DNA of 64,000 bases from Campylorhamphus procurvoides (taxonomy: Eukaryota; Chordata; Aves; Passeriformes; Dendrocolaptidae), in the NCBI GenBank assembly GCA_013396655.1, contig WBMV01008223.1, positions 132,731-196,730 on the forward strand, given 5' to 3'. Each line of letters begins with the position of its first letter. Position 1 is the first letter of the stretch. The notes beneath the pieces were generated by a model. The model was given only the letters and a program-made list of their open reading frames with translations, made no database searches and was not told where the DNA came from. The translations under genes and the position numbers were made by a program. Below, piece after piece: positions 27,205 to 39,270 of this stretch.

Positions 27205-28376
27205 ACTAGAGGTAAATCATGCTTGACAAACTTGATGTTCTTCTGTGAAGAACCAGCTACCTGAATGGATGAGAGGAAGGCAGTGGATATTGTCCACCTT
27301 GACTGTAGCAAGGCATTCAGTCCTGTCTCTCACAACATCCTCAGAGGCAAACTCAGGACTTGTGGAGTGGATGAGTGGACTGTGAGGTGGATTGAGAACT
27401 GGCTGAATGGCAGATCTCAGAGGGTTGTCATCCATAACACTGGATCAAATTGTGAGTTTGTCACTAGTGGTGTCCCCCAAGGTTCAATATCAGGCACAGT
27501 ACTGTTTAATTTTTTCATGAATTACTTGGATGAAAGCCTAGAGTGCCTCCTCAGGAGGCTTGTTGATGACACAAAGCTGGGAGGAGTGGTCAGTAGACCA
27601 AAGTGCTGTGCAACCCTTCAGAAGCACCTCAGATTGGAGGGATGGGTAGAGAAGGACCGTCTGAAATTCAATAAAGGGAAATGCAGAGTCCTGCACCTGG
27701 AGTACAACAACTCCATATGCCAGTACAGGCTGGGGGCTGACCCGCTGGAAAACAGTTCTACAGAGAAAAACTGGGAGTCCTGGTGGACAGCAAGTAGTCC
27801 ATGAGTCAACAGTGTACCCCTGCAGCCCAAATGGACAATGGTATCCTGGGGTGCATTGGGAAAAACACTGCCAGTAGGTCGAGGGGGGTGATCCCGCCCC
27901 TCTATTCAGTCCTGGTGAGGCCACATCTGGAGTGCTGTGACCAGTTCTGGGCTCCTCAGTACAAGAGAGACATGGAGCTCCTGGAGGGAGTCCAGCAGAG
28001 GGCAACAAAGATGATTAAGGGACTGGAGCATCTCCTTTATGAGAACAGGCTGAGACAGTTGGGCCTATTCCATCTGGAGAAGAGATGACTGAGAGCGGAC
28101 TTCATTACTGTCTATGAGTACCTGAAGGGAGGATGTCAGAGGATGGAGCCAGGCTTTTCTCAGTGGTGTCAAGCAATAGAACAAGAGACAATGGGCAGAA
28201 ATTGATGCACAGGAAGTTCCACCAGAATATGAAGAAGAACTTTTTACAGTGAAGGTGACTGTACAGTGGAATGCCCAGAGATGTTGTGGAGTCTGGAGAT
28301 AGTCAAGAACTGTCTGGATGCAATCCTGTGCCTGTCTGGATGCAATCCTATGCCATGTGCTCTGGGATGACTCCAT
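27205..28376 (+). pseudogene. CR1 reverse transcriptase, frameshifted and truncated
   Basis: The first frame (open 27265-27804) reads 'AVDIVHLDCSKAFSPVSHNI', then 'WIENWLNGRSQRVVI', 'VTSGVPQGSISGTVLFNFF' and 'LVDDTKLGGV', in the order of RT palm motifs: the first catalytic Asp in 'LDCSKAF', the 'GVPQGS' motif, and the F/YADD box, here changed to LVDD. A second frame (27801-28088) continues with '[19 protein letters not shown]', '[11 protein letters not shown]', '[20 protein letters not shown]' and 'LGLFHLEKR', then a stop (TGA at 28086) where the family has Arg. The N-terminal endonuclease domain and early RT are absent. The copy is dead: truncation, frameshift, stop and altered active-site box. 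Confidence 0.93.
28311..28354 (+). repeat. 22-bp tandem duplication inside the CR1
   Basis: 'tgtctggatgcaatcctgtg' + 'cc' at 28311-28332 is repeated at 28333-28354 with one change. CR1 normally has one copy here, so this is a local duplication after or during insertion. Confidence 0.85.
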
Positions 28377-28443
28377 GTTTGAGCATGGAGGTTGGAGCAG
28401 ATGACCATGGTGGTCCCTTCCAACACAACCCTTTCTGTGATGT

Positions 28444-31400
28444 TGTGAAATTATTGTTTAAAAGCTGTGAGAAATCTTTGTCGGTGAAGGTAGAAGTATT
28501 TAACAATTGCTTTATAGATAGTGAGATAAAAGGTGTGGTTTTGATGAAGTGTATTACATATTGTGCAATGCCTTTCCCAAGGTTTCTGGGATAGGCACCT
28601 TAAGAAAATGAAAGGTGAAGGATCTCGTCAGTCTCTTACCAGACAAAGAGATTTCTTTTTGTGTCATCTGAAAAGAAGACTATATTTGCTCTTTTCTTTT
28701 CTATGACAGGCCATTCAAAGACTCAGCAAACAGTACTTTGAGCAGCCAGCGATTTTAGGTCGTTAATGCTGAATTTGCAAATTTGGGGCTCAATTGTTTT
28801 CAATTAAAGTGACTTAGTTTTTTTATTCAGTATTTAAAGGCACAACTGTCACAAGATATCCACAATTTAGAACTAGTTTACTGCATCAACTTTTTCTTGG
28901 ACTACTAGAAAGAGAATTTACAATGTACTGTTCTTCTACATAATCTTCTGTTGAGGGAAACATTGCTTCCTTCACTGAACATTTAAAACGTATATAAGAA
29001 ATATGAAACATCTGTACAGAAGGTTAAACTGAATGTCCTACAGCTTGAATGACTGTTGGAGCTGAATGTACCTTTTTTTTTTTAATGGAAATATGTAACT
29101 TTGATGTGAGTCCATACAAGAGTCTGCTATGGGATTGTTTGGGTTTATGGCGTTACACCAACTGGAGTAAAGTGAACAGGGAATCTGGAGCAAGAGCAAT
29201 GAGAGTACTTCAATATACTTCAATGTTTAATGCAGACAAAAGTGGTTGTGAGCATAACTAAATGTTCTTTACTGCATTTTTATCTACTTTTTGCCAGATA
29301 CAACTCAAAAAATTTGGCATTGGTTTATTTCCATTTCACCATTTTACTTCTTATCCTTAGGTCCTTGGCCCTTAATTAAGGCAAATTATGTTCGTGGACT
29401 TAATTTCTGTTTCCAGAAAAGGTGTCAAAACTTGGAATATAATTCAAATTTATAATGGCAAAAATTCTGAAATCTCTTATAAAAATATATTTTCATATCT
29501 GGTGTATTATGATGTAATTTCTTTTTCTGCTTTATTTCTATGCTCAAATACTTTCCTTTTTCACACATACTGATGCAAACTAGCAAAGCTTTTCAGATCT
29601 GAACTGAAATAGACAACAAAAAACCCCAGTGGTGTTGCTGCATGTGTGTGAATGTACTGTGGTGATAAGCCTGATCTAACTCAGTTATTTTACATAGGCC
29701 ACATGGAATTCATTGTTCTATTTAAATAGCTCCCTGTGAAATTAGCTTTACTTGGCACACTTAAAACATTCAGTGCCAACCTAGTAATTTATATCACTAA
29801 ATAAAACACATTAGAATGATGAAGGCAATAACTCTACATGTTCATCACTGAGGTAAACAAGAATATCCATAAACTAAACCAGATTTAAGCTTCTCATCTG
29901 AAAGGCAATTTGCCTATTTAAGGTGTGAAAAGCTCCAAGCTTTCATAGTTGGTATCTTCATAAAAAGCATAAGACACTGTTGTTTTAAGATGAGTATTCA
30001 GGCAACCTCAGTCTGCAATATTATTAGTAAGTGGGAGAAATGGACTTCAAAAATAACGTGCACAAATAGAGTCTTCCTAAAGTAGGTATATTTGGGGATT
30101 AGATTTTATTTCTGGATTGTTTGTTTGCCTTTTTGGGTTTTGGGGTTTTTTTCAGTTTGTTTCTTGTGTTTTTAAAGAAACTTCAGGCAAAATATTTCTT
30201 TCAAGTGGAATTCTTATGTTCTGATTATTTGCCTGAGTGCTTTGTGGAACACTTTCATTATGTATCATATATGATACAACAAAAATGTCATCTGGAAATT
30301 ATGATTTGGTTTGAGGTTTGTCAGGTCGTTTTCAAGAGCATCAACAAAAGGTGTAACAAGCACTACAAAGATCAGTTTGTAATTAGGAATGGTGTGCTTG
30401 GAGTGCTGATTAATTTCAGGCAATGATTTCTGAGTACACTGGATATATAGCAGAGTTTTTTAGTATAATTAGATTTTGAATGCTAAGGCTGTGGTCAATA
30501 AGAATCAAAAAACCATTTGCAAATATTTATACAATTTATACAATCACTTTTTCTTTCCTTTAAATATCTCAAAGCCTAAGGCATAAAGACTGTCAGGATT
30601 CTGTGTTAGTAGCACCATAAAGTCTATTTCTTGCTTTATATAATAGTTACTTAATCTTTTTAATTTTCCATGTAAAATAAAGTTTGTTGGTATTTAGTTC
30701 ATTTAGTTTAGCAGGTGTCAATTTAATTAATAATCAACCAAATGACATTCTAGATTTGCTTTGGATAGCAGTTCAATGCATTCTATTGATTTTTGTATTA
30801 TTGGATTCGATGTTGTCATCATTATTACTGTGTGCCGTGTTTCAGACAGGATTTGAATTAACCAGCAGTATTTCAGTATAGGGCGTTTTTGTCTTTCAGC
30901 AAGGAAATTGTTTTATAGTTCAGCAATACACTACTTTCTATATCCTTTTGTAGTATTTTTAGTTAAAAACAAACAAACATTATGTATTAAAAGTATTTAA
31001 AACAAAGTGCTTCCAAAGGTTTTAGCTTTTTTATATACCAGGGGTTTGTGTTTTTTTTTTTTTCAGAGCATAATAATAATGTCATGCTACTTAGCATTTT
31101 AACATGAGGGCTGAGGCTGGACAGTTTCGTGGACTACCCTTGATTTTGTCTAGAGTAAAAACAGCACAGTATTCACAGTTAAGTCAGCTAAAGGAAGATA
31201 TCCTGCACTAGTGAGCCATAGGAATTGGTCTGGAAGGAAACCAGCCTTGACATGGACACAGATGACAATGGAGGAATCTTAAATATGTTCAAAACCTCTA
31301 TAACTTCAAGACATTGGACATCTTGTATTACATTTTACCTACCTGTTGTTTCCTCAAGAGAGAGTTTTTTTCTTGCAGGAGTGACAGAATTCAAGAACAG

Positions 31401-31736
31401 TGTAGACTCCTCTCTCTGTTTTCTACCCTGAAAGAAGGATTCATTTCTGTTGAAAGTAGAACCTCTTAAGAACTTAGAAAGTTTTCAAGGACTACTGCAG
31501 CCTAAAACCTGTATACTACTAGGCAAAATGAAAGGCCACAGATACTCAGATCTGAACAGTGGTCTGTTCCGTAGCAGTCTGACGATTCTTATGACTATTG
31601 AAGTACTGGGAGTATGGAAGTGGCATATCAGCTACATCTGTTTTTGCAATGGGGTTCAGATTAGAATCAGCTCTTTCAAATGTGTACAAAAGGTTTTAGA
31701 AAACAGATGGAAACTCAAAGCTAAAGCTAGAATTTT
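28444..31736. other. AT-rich noncoding stretch
   Basis: No gene or further repeat is recognised. Frames of about 100 codons (30121-30426 and 31450-31755, +) have no domain and look like chance. The part at about 31110-31740 is less AT-rich and non-repetitive. Confidence 0.45.
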
Positions 31737-31815
31737 TCACAGAATTATGGAATAGTTGAGGTTAGAGGTGACCTCTGGCAGTCGTCTTGTCTAATGCCCT
31801 GGTCAAAAAGGCCCA
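31737..31815 (-). mobile_element. CR1 3'-end fragment, minus strand
   Basis: 'tcacagaattatggaatagt', 'tgaggttagaggtgacctct' and 'ggcagtcgtcttgtctaatg' form the reverse complement of a CR1 3' end ('attctatga' tail, then 'ggtcccttccaac'-type text). About 80 bp is left. Confidence 0.85.
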
Positions 31816-34659
31816 CTCACAGCACTATTCTAGAAGTGTTAGTTATTAATACATTTTTGACACACTGGGGGGAAAAAAAAAAGATTAAAAAATTGCTGTC
31901 CAGACACAACAAAAAGGATGAGCAATTTTGGAAAGAAAACGACTTTCCCATACAGTTGTGGAAAATGCAAATATGATATATGTTTGTTTTGAAAGGATGT
32001 TCTCTGGTCAGGTGGCCATGCAAATGTAAACTGCATTTCAAAAATGTATGGCTAAATTAAGGGAAGATATTTTAAACACAAGTCCAAAGAAAGAGGTAGT
32101 AATATAGAAAGACCTCCTTTTCAAAATGGGGTAAAATATGTAATTAAAGAAATAATATGTAGTCCCTTTTGAGGACTTTTTCTAAACTTTGCTTAATTTG
32201 AATTTCACATACTTGACATCTTGTTTTGACAATTCATCTGATGATATCAATATGTCACATTATGCAATAATAGTGAAACATGATGTGTTTCAGCACAGTG
32301 AGTCATCCTGATGGCATGTCAGATCCAACATATTCCAAATCAAAGTTCCTTAAATCATGATGATTGAAATCTCTATTAAAAAGAGCTTCCCCTACTCAGA
32401 TTATTTGTATTTCCTATTGCTTCTGTTAAGTTAAACTGTGTCTTTTACTGTCAGCCTTGCTTGACACAGTTTTCTTTCAATTAAAGTCAAGACACAAGAG
32501 AAAACAAAGACATGCAAAATCTCAGGGGTAAAATGGAGAGCAAAACAACCTTTATTTCCTTGTACCTTTGGCCATGTTTGAAAATACACATCTAGAGGCT
32601 TAAAGGACATTTTATTCCAATAGTAATTGCATTTCTACACGTCTCTTAATAATCCAGATATTCTGCTCTTAAGAGTTGGGGCCAGAAAAAGGAAGTTAGA
32701 GACATTTCATGAGTGAATCTTCTGGCGCAGACTTTGGATAAAAAGACTTATTCAGTTATGTCAAGAATTTCTGGAATAAAGTTTAATTTTCTCTTGCTCC
32801 TGGAAGGCAGAACTAAAGAGAAAACATCTATTTCTGCTGTTGCATAAGAAGAAAGGATAATAAATAATTTTTTTAAGAAAGAGGTATTCTCTTTCCAATT
32901 TTGTTACCTGAAGAAAAATTCCTGATCTTTTTATGTTTTGCTTTTTTATTTTTTGTGTGTGTGGGTTTTTTTTAATTTTTCTGTGCCAGAATATTTGTAT
33001 ATCAATTTAGTAAAATAACTACTTGATATAATTTTCTGCTTATTCATGAGAGGGATCATGTGAATTGTTTTATTCCTTCTTTGCATGTCCTTATTGTTAA
33101 GAACTGCAGGAGACATGCTGTTTATGGGAGATGATAAATTCCCTCACACACAAAAGTTCTGTTGAAGTCTGGATGGTTCATCCAGTTTTATGATTAGTCT
33201 TTTTGCTGAAGTAGCTTAGGAGGGCCTTTTTTTGATGTCAATGTGTTCCCTTGCTTCTTTGAGAAGGAAATTCTGACCTAGTTGAGGAAATGTTTAGAAA
33301 AAAGGTGCTTGAAGGGTAACATACCTTATTAGCTGCTTTTCCTCTGCTGAACATTACTACCCTTAATCCTAATAGAAGTTATATACACACCTTAGCAGAC
33401 AAGTGGGTCACCCTGCTGAGTGGATTTCAGGCTTCTCAGAAGGTGATACAAGAGCAGAACCATTGCATTAACCAAAATAGCTGCCAGTGATCATAATAGC
33501 TCCTGGCACTGGGTGGAAAGGGCAGGAATCCAGGCAACTTCTCTGTGGACTCTGCTTCTTCAGCAGATAGTCTATTTTTCCTCAAGACACTGCTTTGCAG
33601 TGAGAGGAACCTCCTGTTCACTGACAGACTTCAACTAAATATTAATTGGGAACTTAACAAAAAATACAACACTGAGTCTGTGAAACCTCTAATTTGACAT
33701 CTTGCTGCTACGTGTGCAGAAAGGGAAAGGTAAAGGCAACTATAAAGGAGGAGAATGAATGTTGAATATGAGATTATTTTTTGCAAAATATGTTTCTGAA
33801 TGCATGTGGAAACCCATTGAAATACAGGCCAAGAAACACTGCTGAATTCCCTACTATAAAAGGTAATTTCTTGTATAGGTTATGAACATAAAGGAGGTAA
33901 CCTATTCAGAAGCCTCGCTTTCCCATATATAGGTGGATAAACCTGGTAGCTATCATTGTTACCCCCAAAACTGTGTGCATAATTAGTTAAAATTCAAGCC
34001 CTTTCAGAATAGTAAACCATCTACAAAACTTCAATAGATAAGAATACTTCTATATATTTTTTTTTTCAGTAAACCGGTGTATTGTTGAGTAGAACTGCTG
34101 GCAGAAATAAAACATATTTTTCATTATTTTCCACTGTATAAGTGACAATATTCCTGTCTGATTTTATTATATGAAAAAATAACCCAGAAAAAAAATCCAG
34201 ACAGCACAGATTAAAGTGAGATGTGTGTAAGCACCTTACACATTGACAAGATGATCAAATAGTATTCATTACAGATATTCACAAAATATATCTGTAGAGA
34301 CTATTAGACATATGAATAATTATAACTCTCCTGGAAACAATGCAGGTCTTGATTTATTGTATCTTCTGTATATTTCAGTATGTTTAGCCATTTCTGTACA
34401 TGTAGTTTGTGGCAGATTTTTGGTTGATCTTTTCTCCTTGGCTTGCAGCTGGGGTTTCAGGATATATTTTTCTTTTCGTTGTATTGTTCGAGTTTTGATT
34501 TTTCTGGGGGGCATAAGCATGTTCTCTGATTCATTTTTTAATATTTTATTTTTACATGGCTATATTTGCTAGCCAACAGCTGTATTTCAGTTTATCACCA
34601 GAATTCCTTGCAAATGGAAGCACTTTATAAAACAAGTGAAATCACAATACCCAATCATT
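31816..34659. other. AT-rich noncoding stretch
   Basis: No gene or recognisable repeat. Opposed 60-75 codon frames at 31794-32041 reflect composition only. Confidence 0.45.
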
Positions 34660-35012
34660 CAGAAATATTGGGCTACTTCAAATTTTTATAAGCTCTTAAA
34701 TTTTGAGGTGATCAGGGTTCTGAGCTTGCATTACACAGAATAATTTAAAATTATTGGAGCACTTCACGTATTTTTAAAACCACTTCAGCTAGGAAATGAT
34801 GGGGTTCCAGAAATATGTGGCCTATAAGGGTGTAAAATTATCAGAGAGCTTAAGTGCTTCATTGTGAAAGTGATCAAGGTTCCTTGCTTGCACATTGCAG
34901 AGCAATTGAAAATTACTGGAGTGCTTCAAGTGGTTCATGTTTTTAGAAGAGTTTTAGTCTCTCCTGCTCAAATACTCTTTACAATTGTGAACGACTCCAA
35001 TAATTTTGAATG
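34660..35012. repeat. Unclassified module: two direct copies plus an inverted piece
   Basis: Copy A (about 34660-34790) and copy B (about 34805-34950) align over their length. The best part is ungapped for about 63 bp (34706-34768 versus 34868-34930), at roughly 70-75% identity by eye: both contain 'gtgatca-ggtt', 'gcttgca' and 'aaaatta-tggag--cttca'. A third piece at 34987-35010 is the inverse of copy A at 34745-34767: 'ctccaataatttt' is the exact reverse complement of 'aaaattattggag', with flanking matches. The result can fold as a long imperfect hairpin. I do not recognise the family; it could be an old palindromic DNA transposon or a local duplication. Confidence 0.7.
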
Positions 35013-36504
35013 TTGAGTATGCACCTGTTATCCTGCTTTTCCTTATTTTGGGTTGTTGTGGGGTTTTTAGGTCCAAATATTTGTCTTTCAGAGGTCTGAG
35101 AGTTAACCAAGTCTTGAAATCCTTTTGTTTCAGACACATAGGGGCTTTGATTGCCTTAACTGTGCTATTGCTTATGAAGAAAACAATTTGAGGAATAGTT
35201 TTCATAATATTAGTATTGAAAGTTGACACCTGTAGTCATAACTATATCTTTCACTGTTGGTAGAATAATTTCCATAAGTAATTTAAAATTTTATAAATAT
35301 AAACCCTTTTGGTTTAGATTTTAATTAATTTAAAATGATTTAATATTACTTCTAATATAATTGTGGTTTTTTTAAGAATTACCTTTTCAATATTGGTTCT
35401 TTTCTTTGTGTGCCCTTCTTTCTCTTCCACTCCTTTCTGTCTTCAATACACACACTACACAAACCACTGGTATATCATAATTCATTCTCTCACAGCTCAT
35501 TCTCAGTACTATGTTTTGGTAGAACTCGCAGTGGGTAGAATTTTGAGCTGGATTTATCATCCACACAAGAGAATCATAATAGTTCTATATTTTAAGAAGG
35601 GAAGAAAAAAGCCCTCTAAAGTGCATCATTCTGCAATGCATTGTTTCTGTACATTGAATTTATGACTGTAAGAAGGAAATCACTTGTGTTATACAGGTAT
35701 TCTATTGTGTGTGTTTAAAAATTTAATTCAGTCCCTACTGTGCTATTTGTTTTACTTAACTGTTTTCATGAACTTTGCTTATTTCAGGTCTATATTTCCT
35801 TACCTTATCTCTATTATGAACTGTTTGCTTCAGCCATTTACCTCCTTCAAAAGTGTAAAGAAAAAAATCTGGTTTTTTTCTTTTTTTTCTTTTTTTTTCC
35901 AGTCTATGTATAGTTGCATGGCAAATTATTTAAACTAAAAATTATGTGTTAATTTTTATCTCTGTGTTGTACATGTGAGTTGTATTATTAATAACTACTG
36001 TTTTCTGAAAAATGAAAAGCTTTCTTTAGAGAGGATTTAAAAACGTGTGCAACAGGATGAAATTTTCTTTAACAGGAGTACTAGTGATGGTCTTAAGAGG
36101 AAGCAACTGGAAAATACTTGCAATCAATAAATCAGTTTTTTTGATGATCAAAATGGGCATGTTGGACTGTTTAACATAATATTGCAATCATTTTCATCTT
36201 ACTGTTTTCACTTTTAAGACACATAGAGCAGCATAATTCCTGGGAACTGATGTTTCATGGTGATTTGAATTGACTGTTTTAAAATGTTATTTATAATGCT
36301 TTTTATCATTCTTTTGTGAGAATTCTAAATTATGATCTGCCAAAATGTACTTACAATGTAAGAAAGGTTTGGAATTAAAAAATTATCATCTTGTATATGT
36401 TCTAATCTTGCTGCCATGAATAGTGCCCTCCAACGTTTTTATGAGCCATGGACAATTAAAATAAATTATTTTTATCTTAGAAAATCACGTTAGTATTGGC
36501 TACA
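35013..36504. other. AT-rich noncoding stretch
   Basis: No gene or recognisable repeat. T-rich tract near 35880-35900. Confidence 0.45.
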
Positions 36505-36575
36505 GATATATCGTTATCGATAGCCACTGTTAAAACAGTGTTTTTGAAATTTTCAAAAATGAAATGGCTATTACA
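36505..36575. repeat. Cluster of nested short palindromes
   Basis: Within 70 bp there is 'tatcgata' (36515-36522), a 7-bp stem hairpin 'cactgttaaaacagtg' (36525-36540), a 9-bp stem hairpin 'tttttgaaattttcaaaaa' (36541-36559), and an outer 7-bp pair 'atagcca' (36520-36526) with 'tggctat' (36565-36571) that encloses both. This could fold as a branched cruciform. No family is recognised. Confidence 0.7.
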
Positions 36576-39270
36576 GTTACAATTGTTGGAATAAAGAAGA
36601 TAGATATCTATAGGGATTGAAGAGACTGATATCTGTAAACATTAATATAGAAATTGTTTTCAGTGTTAACATTTATCACAGACTGAATTTTCTGCGTGTT
36701 ACAATAAATCATGTCATTGGGCGAGTGCCTGGCCTCTATTTTTCAAGTTGGTATTTTCAAGTATTAAATGGGATCATAAGGAAAATTATGTTTGTACCTG
36801 TAGTTAATTTTAATCAAACCGATTAAAAAAAAAAAGGCAACAAAAAACAAGAAAAGAAGCCTTAAGTAGGTAAAAAAATACCTCTCACAGATTTTTGGTG
36901 ACAGTAGGGAAGAATGACTCCAAGGTTGGGAGATATTTTCAGGGCAAACATTTTAAAAATGCGTAGAAAGGGATATCAATACCGTACCTTTCTAGTGTAC
37001 TCTGTTGTCTTTTCATAGCAGATATATATTGATAGAAGAAACTGCTATATGAAGAGAAAAAAGTGTTCGGGTTCATTTGTACTGTGTGCTGTGTAAGTGC
37101 AGTGTTAATACCATGCTATGGGAGGCAGAGGGCAAGGGAACGAGATTGGCTACCAAAGGGGTTCAAAATGGCCACCAAAGTAATGCAGAAGAAATCCATG
37201 AGTACTACTGAGTGTTCACACTGGCTAAATTCTCATTGCAGAATCTGGAAGACAGTTTTATGTTGATGCCCTCTCTTAAAAAAAAATAAAAAAAGTGAAG
37301 ATACTTCTCAAGGTAGACTTTTGATCTCAGTGAGGATGACCACTTCCAGGCAGAAATAACCAGCAAAATGAATAGGGTGTAATATGTGCCTAAGGCTGTC
37401 CCTTAGAACTTACTAATAAAAGTAGATGTTTCATAAATCTGCTGCTGTAAACAATCTCCATTTCACACATGTAGGCATGTATTTATTTAATGTTCATATA
37501 TATACCAAAGTGTTTAGATAGTGTGACCTAATTGTTTGTTGGACTTTTACCATCCTTCTCTTACATTGGTAATTTTAGAACTGCTTTGATGGTTTGAAAC
37601 AGTATTTCTTGGGAAAAAAAAAATTGTTTATTAAATATAGTACACATGACCTGCTTTCTGGACAGGGGGATATACAGCTTTTCACCTAACTGGCCCATAT
37701 GTTTACCATGGCTGATGTGTTTAATTGGCTTATGAGTAGTTTGTGTACAAACACTCATAAATTCTTCTGGAAGGGGAACCATGTGTGTGTTGAGGTTTTC
37801 CATTTGTGTATTTCAGATTTTGTTTGATTTCTTCCTTATTTTTTTGATTAAAAAAATGGTCACAGGTCTGATTTTTTTTCCATCAGATACTTTTATTATG
37901 GTCATTCTTCCATATTTTAAATGAGGGGCTTTTTTTAGCATTTCTGCCAGAAGATGATGAACAGTTATGTATAGAGACAGCCTCCTAGAGGAAAAGGATA
38001 GAGAAATCTTCCCACAATGAACATACTGTTTACCTCACCTTCTGTTGCAATTTCAATTAATTTGCCACTACTGAAGTTAGATGTGAGTGCTTTTTACCCA
38101 AATTAATGGATTCATTTACTTCTGAACATAATATATGAGAGAAGGGGCTTTGTGACTGCTCAAAAGCAGACATTCTGACTCTCCAATCAGACAGAAAAAT
38201 TTACAGAAATTCTTAAAACCTTGATTTTCTCCGAGAAATAAATGGCTATAATATTTTAACATTGTAAATCTTAGACAGAACATGCATTCAAATGGCCTAA
38301 ACTTCTAATAACTTACAAAATTCCCAAAGAAAATAAATATATTAATCAAGGTTAAAGTCTGGTGGCACAATAATAATAAACTTGGTGTAAACTAGACCTG
38401 TAACTTATGAAAATTACGTTGGCTGGTAAGCGTGATTGGCTCTTAGGTTGTCTTTCTGATTGGTAGATAAGATGTTGTAGAGATGGAACTTTTCAATATA
38501 AATTTTATTTAGAGACACTGAAAGCTGTAGTAGCACTGTTCCAGCATTCCAAATTATCTATAAATTTTAGTTCTATTTGCTTAATTGTGGGGTTTTTTTT
38601 CATTCTTATATATTTTCCAACACATAGTTATTTTTATAACTTATTCAAAGCAGTGTTGTAGGAAATCAGGAAAGCTTTCCCATAAATTTATATGTTAGCA
38701 ATTTTTTTAACCCTGAAGCTTCATTATTAAAGCATTGTAGAAAAGGCCTTTTAGAACTGGAAGAAAATGGCATAAAGAAAGTACTTCTGAACACAGTTGT
38801 ATTAATCACTGTATTTTTTTTTGTAACATTGAAATTATTAATAATATATTGTATTTTAGCCAGGTGTGGTATGTTTTTAAACAAATAAGAGACTTGAACT
38901 AAACCAGGACTTTTTAAATTTTTGAGGAATGAAGTATATTTATTTCACTTCTGTTTATCATTTAGGAAAATGCAACTCATATTTGGTGCAAACTTCTCCA
39001 TGACAATGCAATTAAAAAAATAAAAAATAATGTCTTTTAAAAAAATCTTTGAGGAATGTTGTAATTGTGAGATTTAATAAAGGACGCACCATTTATCTTC
39101 TTACAAAGCAGTTGTGTGTACCATAGATTAGTCCAATAACTAATAGTAATAATTTTATTCTTTCAGAAAGTGTTAAAAATGTGGTCTGGAAATTTAAATG
39201 TTGATTCTGGTTAGTTGTTTGGGGGTTTTAAGCAGTCAGTTAGAGAATACCTTGTAAGTAAACAGAGGGA
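36576..39270. other. AT-rich noncoding stretch
   Basis: No gene or recognisable interspersed repeat is seen. Short A and T tracts only. Confidence 0.45.

Larger units (their letters stand above)
27178..28443 (+). mobile_element. CR1 LINE, 5'-truncated, best preserved copy in the window
   Basis: About 1.27 kb of CR1 runs from 'accaggagtagtcagcatgg' through the RT palm region to a recognisable 3' end ('ggtcccttccaacacaac' then 'cctttctgtgatgttgtga'). The 5' part of the element, including the endonuclease domain, is missing, which is usual for CR1. The terminal 8-bp tail repeat is short and mutated. It carries two long RT frames with one frame change. Its higher identity to the family pattern compared with the copies at 48 kb and 63 kb suggests it is the youngest here. 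Confidence 0.96.

Noticed and set aside
27538..28008. 156-codon minus-strand frame
   Set aside because: Antisense shadow of the CR1 reverse transcriptase; the plus strand carries the conserved motifs.
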